64,000 bases of DNA from Pedococcus_A sp963730585. GTDB lineage: Bacteria > Actinomycetota > Actinomycetes > Actinomycetales > Dermatophilaceae. This document shows positions 8,839 through 17,915 of this stretch, in pieces. A program made the position numbers and the translations under genes. The notes beneath the pieces are model-generated. The model was not told where the DNA came from. It ran no database searches and was given only the letters and a program-made list of their open reading frames with translations. The stretch is taken from assembly GCA_963730585.1 (NCBI GenBank), contig CAVSSL010000006.1:186001-250000 (forward strand), read 5' to 3'. Position 1 is the stretch's first letter, and every line of letters starts with the position of its first letter.

Positions 8839-9558
8839 TCAGCTCGCGCGAGTGAGCTGACGCAGGGTGACCGGGCGGCCCCGGCCGATCTCGGCGACCT
8901 GCGCGAGGTAGAGCTCCGCGCACGCGAGGGCGTCGGTGAGGGCGTCGTGCGCGCGGTAGCGGGGGAGCCCGTGGCGCTCGCGGGCGGCCCCCAGCCGCAG
9001 ACTGCCCTGCGCGGGCTCGCGGTCCCAGCCCGGCCTCCAGCCGGTCGTCAGCAACCGGTGCTCCAGCGCCATGGTGTCGACGGCGAGCGTGGGCAGGGGC
9101 TGGCCGTGCACGCGGCGGCAGGCGACGTCGAGGAAGCCCTGCTCGAGCGCCGCGTGGTGCGCGAGCAGCACCCGGCCGGCCAGCGCCTCGAGCAGCCGGT
9201 CGAGAGCCTCGCGCAGCTCGACCCCGGTCGCGGCCACCGTGTCGTCGGTCAGGCCGTGGACCGCGGCGCTCTGGCCGACGCTGGCAGACCCCCGCACCAC
9301 GACCTGCCCCGCGCCGGCCAGCGCGATGCTGGTGCCGTCGACGGGCACGAAGCCGAGGCTGACGATCTGGTCGTGGTCGGGGTCGAGACCGGTCGTCTCG
9401 AGGTCGACGGCCAGCAGCCGCAGGCTGGTGTGGTCGGTGGCCAGAGGTGGGAACGGGCGGGACAGGTAGTCGCGCAGGGCACCGTCCCGCACGCCCCCGT
9501 GCGGCTGCGCGGACAGCTGCCGGGCACGCCGCTGGTCGGGTGAGCGACGCAGGATCAT
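8839..9558 (-). CDS. DnaQ-like 3'-5' exonuclease domain protein
   Basis: 239 residues. The exonuclease motifs are all visible: Exo I DLETTG with its Asp and Glu, an Exo II region around AVHGLTDD...LLAHHAALE, and Exo III HDALTDALA with the His and Asp. This is the DEDDh type of the epsilon-subunit fold. Its ATG overlaps the stop of the upstream cNMP/CBS/DUF294 gene (ATGA), a pairing seen in several bacteria, so the two products are probably made together. The biological substrate (DNA repair, RNA or oligonucleotide turnover) cannot be decided from sequence. Confidence 0.8.
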   Translation of the reverse strand: MILRRSPDQRRARQLSAQPHGGVRDGALRDYLSRPFPPLATDHTSLRLLAVDLETTGLDPDHDQIVSLGFVPVDGTSIALAGAGQVVVRGSASVGQSAAVHGLTDDTVAATGVELREALDRLLEALAGRVLLAHHAALEQGFLDVACRRVHGQPLPTLAVDTMALEHRLLTTGWRPGWDREPAQGSLRLGAARERHGLPRYRAHDALTDALACAELYLAQVAEIGRGRPVTLRQLTRAS

Positions 9559-11417
9559 GAGAGGTAGTGCAGCTGGTAGGTGCGCGCCAGCACCGACTGG
9601 CCCTGCTTGACGACCTGGAAGGCGTCGCGCAGGTGCCGCTTCTCGAAGGGGCTCAGCTCGTCGGGGCTGACGTAGTTGTCGGGCGTGCGCCCGGCCCGCA
9701 CCTGCCCGGCCTGGTGGCGCAGCCGCACCTGGCCGAGGAACTCCATGGCGCCGGAGAGGTCGGCGGCGGCCTCGGCGCTCAGCCGGCCGGCCGACGCGAC
9801 CGCGCGCAGACGGGCCTGGGTGCCGACGTGGGGGCTGCCGATCGCGAGGGCGTGCACGCGCGCGAGGTCGACGACGAGCCCCAGGCCCTTGCGCTTGAGG
9901 TTGAGCGTGTCGACGTGCTCGCCCGCGCCCTCGAGGACGAAGCCGCGGAAGAAGCCGAGCGGCGGGTGGTTCGACGCCGCGTTCTTGGCCAGGTGGGCGA
10001 GGAACGTGTGCCGCTGGGGTGCCCGGGCCAGCACGTGGTCCTGCAGCTCGGCGAACAGCTCGGCCGCGCCGCCCACCGGGCGCATGTCGAAGAAGATGCT
10101 GCCGGCCAGCACCGCGTCGGGGTCGGGGGTCGTCAGCCAGCCGCCGAAGGTGCGCTTCCACTGCTCCAGCGGTTGTCGCCACCGGGCGTTGGTGGCCATG
10201 ACGTCGCCGGTGCAGTAGGGGTAGCCACAGGCAGCGAGCCCCTCGCTCACCTGCTGCGCCAGCGCCTCGAACCAGGCCAGGTCTGCGGGCGCGGTGTCGT
10301 CGGAGAGCAGCAGGGCGTTGTCCTGGTCGCTCGCGAGGCCCTGCTCGTGCCGCGCCTGCGACCCGAGCACCACCCAGCACCACGGGGCGGGTGCGTCGCC
10401 CAGCTCGGCGACCGCGAGGTCGAGCAGGCGTCGCGCGGTGGCGTCGCCGATGGCGGTGGCCACCCGGCCGACGTCGTCCGCCGAGGCGTCCTGGTCCACC
10501 ATCTGCTGCACGACCTGGGGCAGCCGCGTGCTCAGCCGGACGACCTCGTCGACGGTGGCGGCCTTGCGCAGGTCGCCCACGAGGTAGATGGGGTTGGCCT
10601 GCTCCAGCCGGATGAGGTCGGTGCTGGTCACCACGCCCAGCAGGTGGCCGTCGTCGACGATGGGGAGGTGGTGGATGTTGCGCGCCACCATCTCCATGAG
10701 CACCTCGAACGCGAGGTCGTCGGGGGAGCCGGTCACCGGGTCGGCGGTCATCACGGACGCCACCGGGCCGCCCGGGTCGCGGCCCTCGGCCAGCACCCGG
10801 TTGCGCAGGTCGCGGTCGGTGACGATGCCCGCGAGCCGACCGTCGCGCAGCAGCAGCAGTGACGACACGCCCCGGCTGCGCATGGTCTCGGCCGCGTCGC
10901 GGATGCTCACCCCGGCGTCGGCGGTCTCCGGTGGGCGGCCGAGCAGGTCGCGTGCGGCGACCCGGAGACCGGCGAAGCGGCGTCCGGCGAGCTGGGCGGC
11001 GAACTGCGCTCGCTGGGTGCGCTGCCGGTGGCGACGGTCGAAGAACGCCTTGAACGGTGCCTGCTCACGGCACAGCTCCAGGAACGCGTCGGCGGGCACC
11101 GCGATGACGAGCGAGTCCTCGATCGCCGTGAACTCGTAGGACGACGGCGTCTCCTGCAGCAGCGGTGACATCGCGAACGACGTGCCGCTCTCGGACCGCT
11201 CGACCAGCTCGCCGTCGCGGTCGCGGATGTCGACGGCCCCGGACCGCAGCACGTACATGACGTCGGTCGGCTGGCCGACGGCGAGCAGCACGCTGCCGCG
11301 ACGGAAGTATCGGACCTGAAGCCGCGGGACGAGCCGCTCGAGCACGGGACGGGGCAGCGTGTCGTAGGGCGCGTGCTCCGCGAGGAAGTCCCGGATCTCG
11401 ACCAGTTCGGTGTCCAT
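9555..11417 (-). CDS. Cyclic-nucleotide-binding / CBS / DUF294 nucleotidyltransferase-like protein
   Basis: 620 residues with domains in order: an N-terminal cNMP-binding domain (about 15-130, RRGSVLLAVGQPTDVMYVL), a pair of CBS domains (about 150-280), a DUF294 nucleotidyltransferase-like domain with GSQARHEQGLASDQDNAL (around 355-375, the GSxxR...SDxD pattern of GlnD/PII-uridylyltransferase-like enzymes), and the DUF294 C-terminal helical domain. This architecture is a known regulatory protein that senses adenine nucleotides or cyclic nucleotides; its target is unknown. The catalytic Ser/Asp residues are present, so activity is possible. It is translationally coupled to the exonuclease downstream. 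Confidence 0.82.
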   Translation of the reverse strand: MDTELVEIRDFLAEHAPYDTLPRPVLERLVPRLQVRYFRRGSVLLAVGQPTDVMYVLRSGAVDIRDRDGELVERSESGTSFAMSPLLQETPSSYEFTAIEDSLVIAVPADAFLELCREQAPFKAFFDRRHRQRTQRAQFAAQLAGRRFAGLRVAARDLLGRPPETADAGVSIRDAAETMRSRGVSSLLLLRDGRLAGIVTDRDLRNRVLAEGRDPGGPVASVMTADPVTGSPDDLAFEVLMEMVARNIHHLPIVDDGHLLGVVTSTDLIRLEQANPIYLVGDLRKAATVDEVVRLSTRLPQVVQQMVDQDASADDVGRVATAIGDATARRLLDLAVAELGDAPAPWCWVVLGSQARHEQGLASDQDNALLLSDDTAPADLAWFEALAQQVSEGLAACGYPYCTGDVMATNARWRQPLEQWKRTFGGWLTTPDPDAVLAGSIFFDMRPVGGAAELFAELQDHVLARAPQRHTFLAHLAKNAASNHPPLGFFRGFVLEGAGEHVDTLNLKRKGLGLVVDLARVHALAIGSPHVGTQARLRAVASAGRLSAEAAADLSGAMEFLGQVRLRHQAGQVRAGRTPDNYVSPDELSPFEKRHLRDAFQVVKQGQSVLARTYQLHYLS

Positions 11418-11480
11418 GACTCGCGCATCATGGCACGGAGCGTCCCCGGCGCACCCGAGGACAAAGGCCCCGTAACGCCG

Positions 11481-11524
11481 TTCGGGGTGTCACCGAGCGC
11501 GGTTGCGCTCGGTGACACCCCGAA
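11481..11524 (-). terminator. Perfect 20-bp hairpin downstream of the ring-opening amidohydrolase
   Basis: Arms 11481-11500 and 11505-11524 are perfectly complementary with a 4-base GGTT loop. It lies 23 bases beyond the stop of the minus-strand gene ending at 11548 and before the promoter side of the cNMP/CBS gene, so it most likely ends the APH-arcC-amidohydrolase transcript. Confidence 0.75.
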
Positions 11525-11547
11525 CCGGTGGTGCCTCAGGCCTGGTG

Positions 11548-12684
11548 TCAGCGGCTCCAGCGGTAGCCGGTCGGCTCGCCCTCGCCCACGTCGACGATCG
11601 CGGCCACGGGGCCACCGCCGTCGGGGCCCTGGTGGGCGGCGGAGACCGACACGAAGACGGCCGGGTCGCCGGTCACGGCAGCGGTGACGCCGCCGACGCA
11701 CGACTTGATCTGGCGGTGCCAGTGCACGTCGGAGTCGTCGAGCATCGCGTTGCGGCGGCCGTGGACGGTGCCGTCCTGGCTGACCTCGCACTTGAGGAAG
11801 ACGTTGACGAGGCGGCCCTGCAGGTCGGTCCAGTGCGGGCGCTCCGGCAGCTCGAGGCCGGCGCTCTTGATGGCCTCCCAGATGCCGTCCTGGTCGAGGG
11901 CGTCGTTCATGACCGAGTGGCCGATGCGGTAGCGGCCGCCGATGCCGCGGGTGTTGCCCACGACGACGATCTGCGCCTGGTCGAGCTCGACGCCGGAGGA
12001 GCAGGAGGCGACCGAGGAGTAGAGGTCGCGGTTGTGCATGACGTCCGCGTCGGTCGGCATCTCGATCTCGCCGAGGGCGACGGCGATGCCGAGGCCGGTG
12101 GTGCCGTTGGACAGGTCCATCGACTCGTGGGTGTGCTCGGTCCACACCTTCATGCCGCGGGACTTGGCGTCGCGGATGGTGTGGATCGTCAGCAGCGGGG
12201 TCTTGGTCTGCACGTAGTGCACGTCGGCCGGGTCGGTGATGCCGGCGCGCTCCATGGCGACCTTCACACCGTCGGCGACCTTCTTGACCATGCCGACGTA
12301 CCCGATCTCCTCGGGCTTGATCGGCTCGCTCATCGCGAAGCCGACGGTGAGGCGAAGGTCGTCGGACTTCTCCGCCTTCTCGGCCGGCACGGTCGCGAAG
12401 ATCGTCGCGTGGGGGCTGATGACACCGTCGGTGCCGCCGGACCACACGATCGGCACCTGCTTGACCTGCTCGGCCGGGGCGCCCTTCTCGATCAGGACCT
12501 CGCGGAAGGCGCGGTCGGCGATGATGCGGGTGTAGTCGTTGACGCCGCCGTTGCCCTCGGTCTTGCCGATGATGGCGATGACGCGGGAGGCCTCCATGAC
12601 CCCGTCGTCGATGAGCTTGGCGAGCTCGGAGGCGTCGGCGACGCTGTGGATCGGGACCTTGCGGACCTCAATGGGCTCGGGCAC
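11548..12684 (-). CDS. Ring-opening amidohydrolase (barbiturase / cyanuric acid hydrolase family)
   Basis: 378 residues, the normal size of the AtzD/TrzD/barbiturase family, which opens barbiturate or cyanurate rings by hydrolysis. The family has three structural repeats, each with a Ser-Lys pair. Here these appear as K41 (IIGKTEGNGG) with S82 (WSGGTDG), K161 (QTKTP) with S229/S230 (ASCSSGVE), and K298 (FLKCEVS) with S348 (SVSAAHQGP). All three pairs therefore look intact. A UraA-like permease and a molybdenum hydroxylase in the same region favour barbiturate (from oxidised uracil) over cyanurate; that is inference. The upstream gene is carbamate kinase, 39 bases away, suggesting co-transcription. 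Confidence 0.85.
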   Translation of the reverse strand: MPEPIEVRKVPIHSVADASELAKLIDDGVMEASRVIAIIGKTEGNGGVNDYTRIIADRAFREVLIEKGAPAEQVKQVPIVWSGGTDGVISPHATIFATVPAEKAEKSDDLRLTVGFAMSEPIKPEEIGYVGMVKKVADGVKVAMERAGITDPADVHYVQTKTPLLTIHTIRDAKSRGMKVWTEHTHESMDLSNGTTGLGIAVALGEIEMPTDADVMHNRDLYSSVASCSSGVELDQAQIVVVGNTRGIGGRYRIGHSVMNDALDQDGIWEAIKSAGLELPERPHWTDLQGRLVNVFLKCEVSQDGTVHGRRNAMLDDSDVHWHRQIKSCVGGVTAAVTGDPAVFVSVSAAHQGPDGGGPVAAIVDVGEGEPTGYRWSR

Positions 12685-12723
12685 GGTCGTTCATCCTTCC
12701 GGTTGGTTTCTTCTGGTGCTGAG

Positions 12724-13692
12724 TCAGGCGGTGGGCAGGGCGCGGGCGGCGTCGTTCTCGATGACGGTGCCGACCTTGCCCTCGGGGGAGTCGATGGCCT
12801 CGGTGATGCGGTCGAGCGCGGTGATGATGCTGCGCTGGCCGCCGTTCCGCACGAAGCGCAGCGCAGCCTCAACCTTCGGGCCCATGGAGCCGGACGCGAA
12901 GTGGCCCTGCGCGGCATACCCCTCCATCTCGGCGAGGCTGACCTGGCCGAGCGGCCGGGCCTCGGGCGTGCCGTAGCCGATGATGGCGTTCTCGACGTCG
13001 GTGGCGATGACGAGCACGTCGGCATGGATGGAGCGGGCGAGGACGGCGGCGGTGAGGTCCTTGTCGATGACCGCCTCGATGCCGCGGACCTTGCCGTCCT
13101 CCGTGCGGATCACGGGGATGCCGCCGCCGCCGGCCGCGACCACGACGTAGCCGGCGTCCATCAGCGTCAGCAGCGTGTGGGTCTCGAGCACCTCGAGCGG
13201 CTCGGGGGAGGCGACGACGCGGCGCCACCCCTTCTCGCCGCGGTCCTCCCATATCTGGCCGTGGTCGATGAGCACCTGCGCCTGCTCGCGGGGCAGGAAG
13301 CGCCCGATCGGCTTGGTGGGCTTGGTGAACCCCGGGTCGTCGGCGTCGACGAGGGTGCGCGTGATGAGCGCGGCGCAACGCCGGTCGACGCCGCGGGCCG
13401 CGAGCGAGTACTCGAGGGTGTCGAGGATGGTGAACCCGATGGTTCCCTGCGTCTGGGCGCCGCACCAGTCCAGCGGCACCGGCGGCACGACCTGGGCGGC
13501 GAGCTCGTTCTTGACGAGCAGGTTGCCCACCTGCGGGCCGTTGCCGTGCGTGAGCACGACGTCGTGACCGGCCGCGACGAGCCCGGCGATGTGCTCCATG
13601 GCGCGCGCGATCGCGTGGCGCTGCTCCTTGGGAGCGGCGCTGCCGTCCGGGCCGGTCATGGCATTGCCGCCGAGCGCGACGAGGACCCTCAT
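12724..13692 (-). CDS. arcC: Carbamate kinase
   Basis: 322 residues of the amino-acid kinase fold. It shows the N-terminal VLVALGGNAM loop, the HGNGPQVGNL phosphate-binding segment, the carbamate kinase signature AAGGGGIPVI and the C-terminal SMGPKVEAALRF. It interconverts carbamoyl phosphate + ADP with carbamate + ATP; in catabolic clusters it runs toward ATP. No arginine deiminase genes are nearby, so carbamoyl phosphate must come from another source, most simply the allF/allG/allH-type complex at 37.6-41.4 kb. The start ATG at 13690-13692 has GGAGG five bases upstream, deciding against much longer upstream in-frame starts. Confidence 0.93.
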   Translation of the reverse strand: MRVLVALGGNAMTGPDGSAAPKEQRHAIARAMEHIAGLVAAGHDVVLTHGNGPQVGNLLVKNELAAQVVPPVPLDWCGAQTQGTIGFTILDTLEYSLAARGVDRRCAALITRTLVDADDPGFTKPTKPIGRFLPREQAQVLIDHGQIWEDRGEKGWRRVVASPEPLEVLETHTLLTLMDAGYVVVAAGGGGIPVIRTEDGKVRGIEAVIDKDLTAAVLARSIHADVLVIATDVENAIIGYGTPEARPLGQVSLAEMEGYAAQGHFASGSMGPKVEAALRFVRNGGQRSIITALDRITEAIDSPEGKVGTVIENDAARALPTA

Positions 13693-13721
13693 GCACACCT
13701 CCGTTGGTCTAGGCCGCGAGC

Positions 13722-14807
13722 CTAGGGACCGGTGGGGGAGGTCCGCGTTGTCACCTCCTGCCCAAGGAACGGGTCGTCCTTGGGAGATGTATGCCGTGCG
13801 GCCAGCTCCTCGAGGGTGCCCACCAGTGCGTTCCACGCCGTTGCGGTGTCGGCCGTCTCGGAGCGGGCGTGCCGCAGCTCCTCGGTGCAGCTCGCGACGT
13901 CGGCCAGCGCCCAGGCCAGGCGGTAGCGCTCCAGCAGGGCCGGCTCGACGGCCGTCTGCAGAGGGCGCCCGGTGCGCTCGGCGTAGAGCCCTGTCACGTC
14001 TCGTGCGCCTGCGGGGTCGAGGCGGGCCACCACGTGCCAGAGGTCGCGCTCGGGTGGGGCCAGTCCCGTGGTGTCCCAGTCGACCAGCGCCAGGCCTTCG
14101 GTGGTCCGGATGACGTTGCCCGGGTGGGGTTCGCCGTGGGTGACGACCCGACGCTCGCGCTGGTCGCCCGTCCCGGCGAGGGCGTCGTCGTGGGCGCGCA
14201 GGGCTGCGTCCACCGTCGTCGTGTGCGATCTCAGCACGGCCTGCAGGCGGGGGCCGTACGGCCCGGGCCACGCACCGTCCGCTGATGCCGACGCCTCCTC
14301 CAGGCTGGCCAGGAGGAGGGCTCGCCCCGGCACCTGCAGGTCGTCGGTGGGTGGTCGCGCCCCGCGGTCGATGAGGTCGGGGGTCGTCGTGTGCAGGGCG
14401 GCAAGCCACTCGACCAGCTCGCGGGCGGTCGCCAGTTCGAGGCGGTCGTAGAAGCTGCCCGCTCGCCCGTGGACGTGGGGGTACAGCGCGAGCGAGTACA
14501 TCGCCCCGAGGGGCTGGGTCACGCGGCCCGCTCCGGTGCGCCTGGGCGCCACCACGAAGGCGAGCCCCGACTCGTGGGCGACCGTGGCGGTGGTGAGGGC
14601 CGCCTGCAGGCGGGCGTGCTCGTCGCCGCCCTCGGGAGCGGTGTCGACCGAGGCGAACCAGCGGCGGCCATCGGCGCCCTCGACCGACCAGTGGTGGCTG
14701 CCGAAGCCCACCGGCAGGTACGCGACCGTGGGGTCGGGGATGTCCCATCCCTGCGACACCGCCTCTGCGACAACCGCATCGGGCAGGTCGGCCGGCCTGG
14801 TCTCCAC
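13722..14807 (-). CDS. Phosphotransferase of the aminoglycoside/choline kinase (APH) family
   Basis: About 361 residues. The kinase-like fold is shown by the Brenner-type catalytic motif HGEPHPGNV (the usual HGD Asp is Glu here) and the metal-binding VDWDTTG a few residues later. A tail with TSPKDDPFLGQ follows. The family phosphorylates small alcohols or antibiotics; the substrate is not readable and resistance should not be assumed. I chose GTG 14807 because upstream codons are low-complexity and lack family similarity. A TAGAGT hexamer ends eight bases before this GTG, so a leaderless transcript is possible. It precedes arcC by 29 bases on the same strand. Confidence 0.7.
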   Translation of the reverse strand: METRPADLPDAVVAEAVSQGWDIPDPTVAYLPVGFGSHHWSVEGADGRRWFASVDTAPEGGDEHARLQAALTTATVAHESGLAFVVAPRRTGAGRVTQPLGAMYSLALYPHVHGRAGSFYDRLELATARELVEWLAALHTTTPDLIDRGARPPTDDLQVPGRALLLASLEEASASADGAWPGPYGPRLQAVLRSHTTTVDAALRAHDDALAGTGDQRERRVVTHGEPHPGNVIRTTEGLALVDWDTTGLAPPERDLWHVVARLDPAGARDVTGLYAERTGRPLQTAVEPALLERYRLAWALADVASCTEELRHARSETADTATAWNALVGTLEELAARHTSPKDDPFLGQEVTTRTSPTGP

Positions 14808-14974
14808 AGTGCTCGACTCTAGGCAGCGATGGGCCGTTGCCGCACTCCGATTGTGTTGTTGCGGCGGCGGCTGACCGGTGCCCCGCCATCTGGGGCACCG
14901 GCGTCCAGGGACTGCGGCGGATCTGCAAGAGTCGGCGTCAGGCCACTGGTTGCGGTCAGTTCGGCCAGTCGACG

Positions 14975-15003
14975 ACAACGATTGGCCTGAGGCCAATCGT
15001 TGT
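14975..15003 (-). terminator. Perfect 13-bp hairpin after the carboxyltransferase gene
   Basis: Arms 14975-14987 and 14991-15003 pair perfectly around a 3-base loop (TGA). It begins 17 bases downstream of the minus-strand carboxyltransferase stop at 15020 and separates that unit from the APH-arcC unit. Confidence 0.7.
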
Positions 15004-15019
15004 GCCCACCCGGTGATCT

Positions 15020-16531
15020 CTACGCGGGGTGCTGGCCCAGCTTGCGGTAGCGGTCGAGCCGAATCTGCAGCCGCTCCTGGCGGTCCATCCGGGCCAAGGT
15101 GGCCAGCTCGTGCTGGATCGACTGCGACATGCGCCGGCAGAACTCCTCCGGCTCGTCAGCTGCGTCGGGGTGCTCGGCAACGATGCGGTCGACGATGCCG
15201 TCGGCGAGCAGGTCGAGCGAACGGACCCGTTGGCTGGCGGCCAGCTCGGGCGCCCGGCTGGTCTCGCGGTAGAGGATCGCCGAGGCGCCCTCGGGCGGCA
15301 GCGGCGACAGCCACGAGTGCTGGGCGCAGATGACGCGGTCGGCGGGCATGACCGCCAGCGCACCGCCGCCGGTGCCCTGGCCGAGCAGCACGCACAGGGT
15401 GGGCGCGTCGAGGGTCACGAGCTCGGAGAGGCAGCGGGCGATCTCGCCGGCCATGCCGCCCTCCTCGGCGTCCTTGGACAGGGCAGCGCCAGCGGTGTCG
15501 ATGATGCTCACGAGTGGCAGGTTGAGCTCGTGCGCGAGCTTCATGCCGCGACGGGCGACGCGAAGTCCCTTGGGGGACAACGGTTCCTCGAGCGTCTGCC
15601 CCCGCCGGTCCTGGCCCAGCACGACGCACGGGGCACCGCCGAAACGGGCCAGCGCCATGAGCATCCCCGGGTCGTACTCGCCCTGCCCCGTGCCGTGCAG
15701 GGGGAGCACGTCGGTGGCGCCGAGCCGCAGCAGGGTGCGGACTCCGGGACGGTCCTCGCGACGGCTGCGGGTGATCGACTCCCACGCGGGGATGTCGTCC
15801 AGCTGCTCCTTCGGGATCTCCGGCACGTCGGGCAGGTCCTCGCGCGGCGCCATGAGCACGCTGAGGGCGCGGTCGGCCACCTCCGCGAGCGCCTCGACCG
15901 GCAGCACGGCGTCGATGAGCCCGTGCTCGAAGAGGTTCTCGGCGGTCTGCACACCCTCGGGGAACGGCTTGCCGTAGAGCGCCTCGTAGACGCGCGCCCC
16001 GAGGAAGCCGACCATGGCGCCCGGCTCGGCGACCGTGACGTGGCCGAGCGACGCCCACGACGCGAAGACCCCACCGGTGGTGGGGTGGCGCAGGTAGACC
16101 AGGTAGGGCAGCCCGGCCGACTTGAACGCCGCACAGGCGGCGCTGATCTTCACCATGCCGACGAAGGCGGGGGTGCCCTCCTGCATGCGCGTCCCGCCGG
16201 AGGACGGGGCGGCGAAGAGTGGCAGCTCCTCCTCGCGGGCGCGCTCGAACGCCAGCACGATCCGCTCCGCCGCGACCGCTCCGATCGAGCCGGCCAGGAA
16301 ACGGAACTCGCCGGCGATGATCGCCACCCGGCGACCGCGGATCATGCCCTCACCGGTGACGATCGACTCGTCGGTGCCGGCCTTCTCCGCAGCGGCGGCG
16401 AGCTCCGCGGCATACGGGCTGTCGGGTGAGGTGGGTTGCACCGGGGCGGTGTCCCAGCTCTTCCAGCTGCCCTCGTCGAGCACCGTCTCCAGCAGCTCGA
16501 GGGCGCCGAGCCGGCGCGGCTTCTCGCCCAT
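15020..16531 (-). CDS. Fused beta-alpha acyl-CoA carboxyltransferase (AccD-AccA like)
   Basis: 503 residues with two crotonase-fold halves. The N-terminal half resembles AccD (PSSGGTRMQEGTPAFVGMVK, HPTTGGVFASWASLGHV, EPGAMVGFLGARVYE). The C-terminal half resembles AccA (RRGMKLAHELNLPLVSIIDTAGA split over a short stretch, LLGQGTGGGALAV). No AccD-type four-Cys zinc motif is visible at the N-terminus. No biotin carboxylase or biotin carrier gene lies nearby, so a partner elsewhere or a decarboxylating/transfer role is possible. It overlaps the upstream CoA-transferase gene by one base (TGATG), so the two enzymes likely act on the same acyl-CoA; malonyl-CoA is my guess. Confidence 0.75.
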   Translation of the reverse strand: MGEKPRRLGALELLETVLDEGSWKSWDTAPVQPTSPDSPYAAELAAAAEKAGTDESIVTGEGMIRGRRVAIIAGEFRFLAGSIGAVAAERIVLAFERAREEELPLFAAPSSGGTRMQEGTPAFVGMVKISAACAAFKSAGLPYLVYLRHPTTGGVFASWASLGHVTVAEPGAMVGFLGARVYEALYGKPFPEGVQTAENLFEHGLIDAVLPVEALAEVADRALSVLMAPREDLPDVPEIPKEQLDDIPAWESITRSRREDRPGVRTLLRLGATDVLPLHGTGQGEYDPGMLMALARFGGAPCVVLGQDRRGQTLEEPLSPKGLRVARRGMKLAHELNLPLVSIIDTAGAALSKDAEEGGMAGEIARCLSELVTLDAPTLCVLLGQGTGGGALAVMPADRVICAQHSWLSPLPPEGASAILYRETSRAPELAASQRVRSLDLLADGIVDRIVAEHPDAADEPEEFCRRMSQSIQHELATLARMDRQERLQIRLDRYRKLGQHPA

Positions 16532-17712
16532 CAGCCCTGCGCCCCGTCCTGCTCGTCGAGCCAGGCCCGGACGGAGTCGTTGTGCTGGCCCAGCATCGGC
16601 GGGGCGAGGTGCTCACTGCGCCCACCGGCATACGTGTTGTCGTCGAACCGGATCGGCGGCCCGGGGATCTCGATGTCGCCGAGCACGGGGTGGTCGATGT
16701 CGAGCACGAGGCCCTGCGAGCGGGTCTGGTCCCACTCGTAGACGCGGTCGAGGGTGCGCACCTCGCCGGCCGGCACGCCGATCTCGTCGAGGGTGGTGAG
16801 CAGCTCCGACAGGGCGCGGTCGGCGAACGCCGCGTTGACGGCGGCGTTGACGGCCTCACGGTTGGCAACGCGCTCCCGGTTGGTGGCCATGCCCTCGCCC
16901 TGCGGGTCGATGCCGAAGGCGGTGGCGAGCTTCACCCACAGACCCTCACTGCCACAAGCGATCTGGAGCATGCCGTCCTTGCACTCGAACAGGCCGTAGG
17001 GCGTGATCGACGGGTGGTGGTTGCCCTGGGCATGGCCAACCTCGCCGGCCACGGTGTAGCGGGTGCCCTGGAAAGCGTGCACGCCCACGATGGCGGCCAG
17101 CAGCGAGGTGCGCACCACGCGTCCCTTGCCGGTGCGGTTGCGCTCGTGGAGGGCCGAGACCACGCCGTACGCGCCGTACATGCCGGCGAGGAGGTCGCCG
17201 ATCGGCACCCCGACGCGGGTCGGCTGGTCGGGGGAGGGGCCGGTCAGCGACATCAGGCCCGCCTCGCCCTGGGCGATCTGGTCGTAGCCCGCGCGACCAC
17301 CCTGCGGTCCGTCGTGCCCGAACCCGCTGATCGAGAGCACGATGAGGCCGGGGTTGATCTCGTGCAGGCGCTCGACCGTGAAGCCGAGACGGTCGAGGAC
17401 GCCCGGCCGGAAGTTCTCGATGAGCACGTCGCCGTGGCGCACCAGCCGGGTCAGCGTCTCGCGGCCGTCGTCGGACTTCAGGTCGAGGGTCACCGACTCC
17501 TTGTTGCGGTTGCACGACAGGAAGTAGGTCGAGATCGGGTCGTCCTCGGGGCCGACGAACGGCGGACCCCAGCCGCGGGTGTCGTCACCGCTGCCGGGCG
17601 ACTCGACCTTGATGACGCGAGCGCCCATGTCGCCCAGCATCATCCCCGCGTGCGGGCCGGCGAGGGCTCGCGACAGGTCGATGACGGTGGTGCCGTCGAG
17701 GGGTCCGCTCAC
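16531..17712 (-). CDS. CaiB/BaiF (class III) CoA-transferase family protein
   Basis: 393 residues with the family landmarks VIDLSRALAGPHAGMMLGDMGA, VKVESPGSGDDTRGWGPPF, NRNKESVTLDLK, DVLIENFRPGVLDRLG and the C-terminal HPVLGDIEIPGPP. In formyl-CoA transferase the nucleophilic Asp sits in the helix after the VxxxxxD segment. Here that place reads VRTSLLAAIVG, so Ala seems to replace Asp. This needs an alignment, but if true the mechanism would differ from the acyl-aspartyl route. GTG start at 17712. Overlap with the carboxyltransferase gene implies one operon. Confidence 0.8.
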   Translation of the reverse strand: MSGPLDGTTVIDLSRALAGPHAGMMLGDMGARVIKVESPGSGDDTRGWGPPFVGPEDDPISTYFLSCNRNKESVTLDLKSDDGRETLTRLVRHGDVLIENFRPGVLDRLGFTVERLHEINPGLIVLSISGFGHDGPQGGRAGYDQIAQGEAGLMSLTGPSPDQPTRVGVPIGDLLAGMYGAYGVVSALHERNRTGKGRVVRTSLLAAIVGVHAFQGTRYTVAGEVGHAQGNHHPSITPYGLFECKDGMLQIACGSEGLWVKLATAFGIDPQGEGMATNRERVANREAVNAAVNAAFADRALSELLTTLDEIGVPAGEVRTLDRVYEWDQTRSQGLVLDIDHPVLGDIEIPGPPIRFDDNTYAGGRSEHLAPPMLGQHNDSVRAWLDEQDGAQG

Positions 17713-17852
17713 GGTGTGCTCCTGGTTCAGGTGGGGACGAACACGGGTATGCCGTGCGCCCGAGCCTAGGCGGGCCGGCGGGGGAGGACGCTGGCAGCCC
17801 GCGATGGCGCGAGGGGCGCCGCGCTGTCAGATGTTGCCCAGAGAACGACGAA

Positions 17853-17883
17853 GCCCCCGGCCCAGGGTCTGGAGGCCGGGGGC
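17853..17883 (-). terminator. GC-rich hairpin ending the ABC-importer operon
   Basis: Arms GCCCCCGGCC (17853-17862) and its complement (17874-17883) flank an 11-base loop, about 33 bases after the stop of the last permease gene (17916) on the minus strand. Confidence 0.7.
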
Positions 17884-17915
17884 ACCGTCGGTGGCACCTG
17901 ACGTGGGGGTGGTCG

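Noticed and set aside
13722..14807. Antibiotic resistance kinase
   Set aside because: Only the general APH fold is visible, with HGE instead of HGD and no resistance-type neighbours; a metabolic kinase is equally likely.
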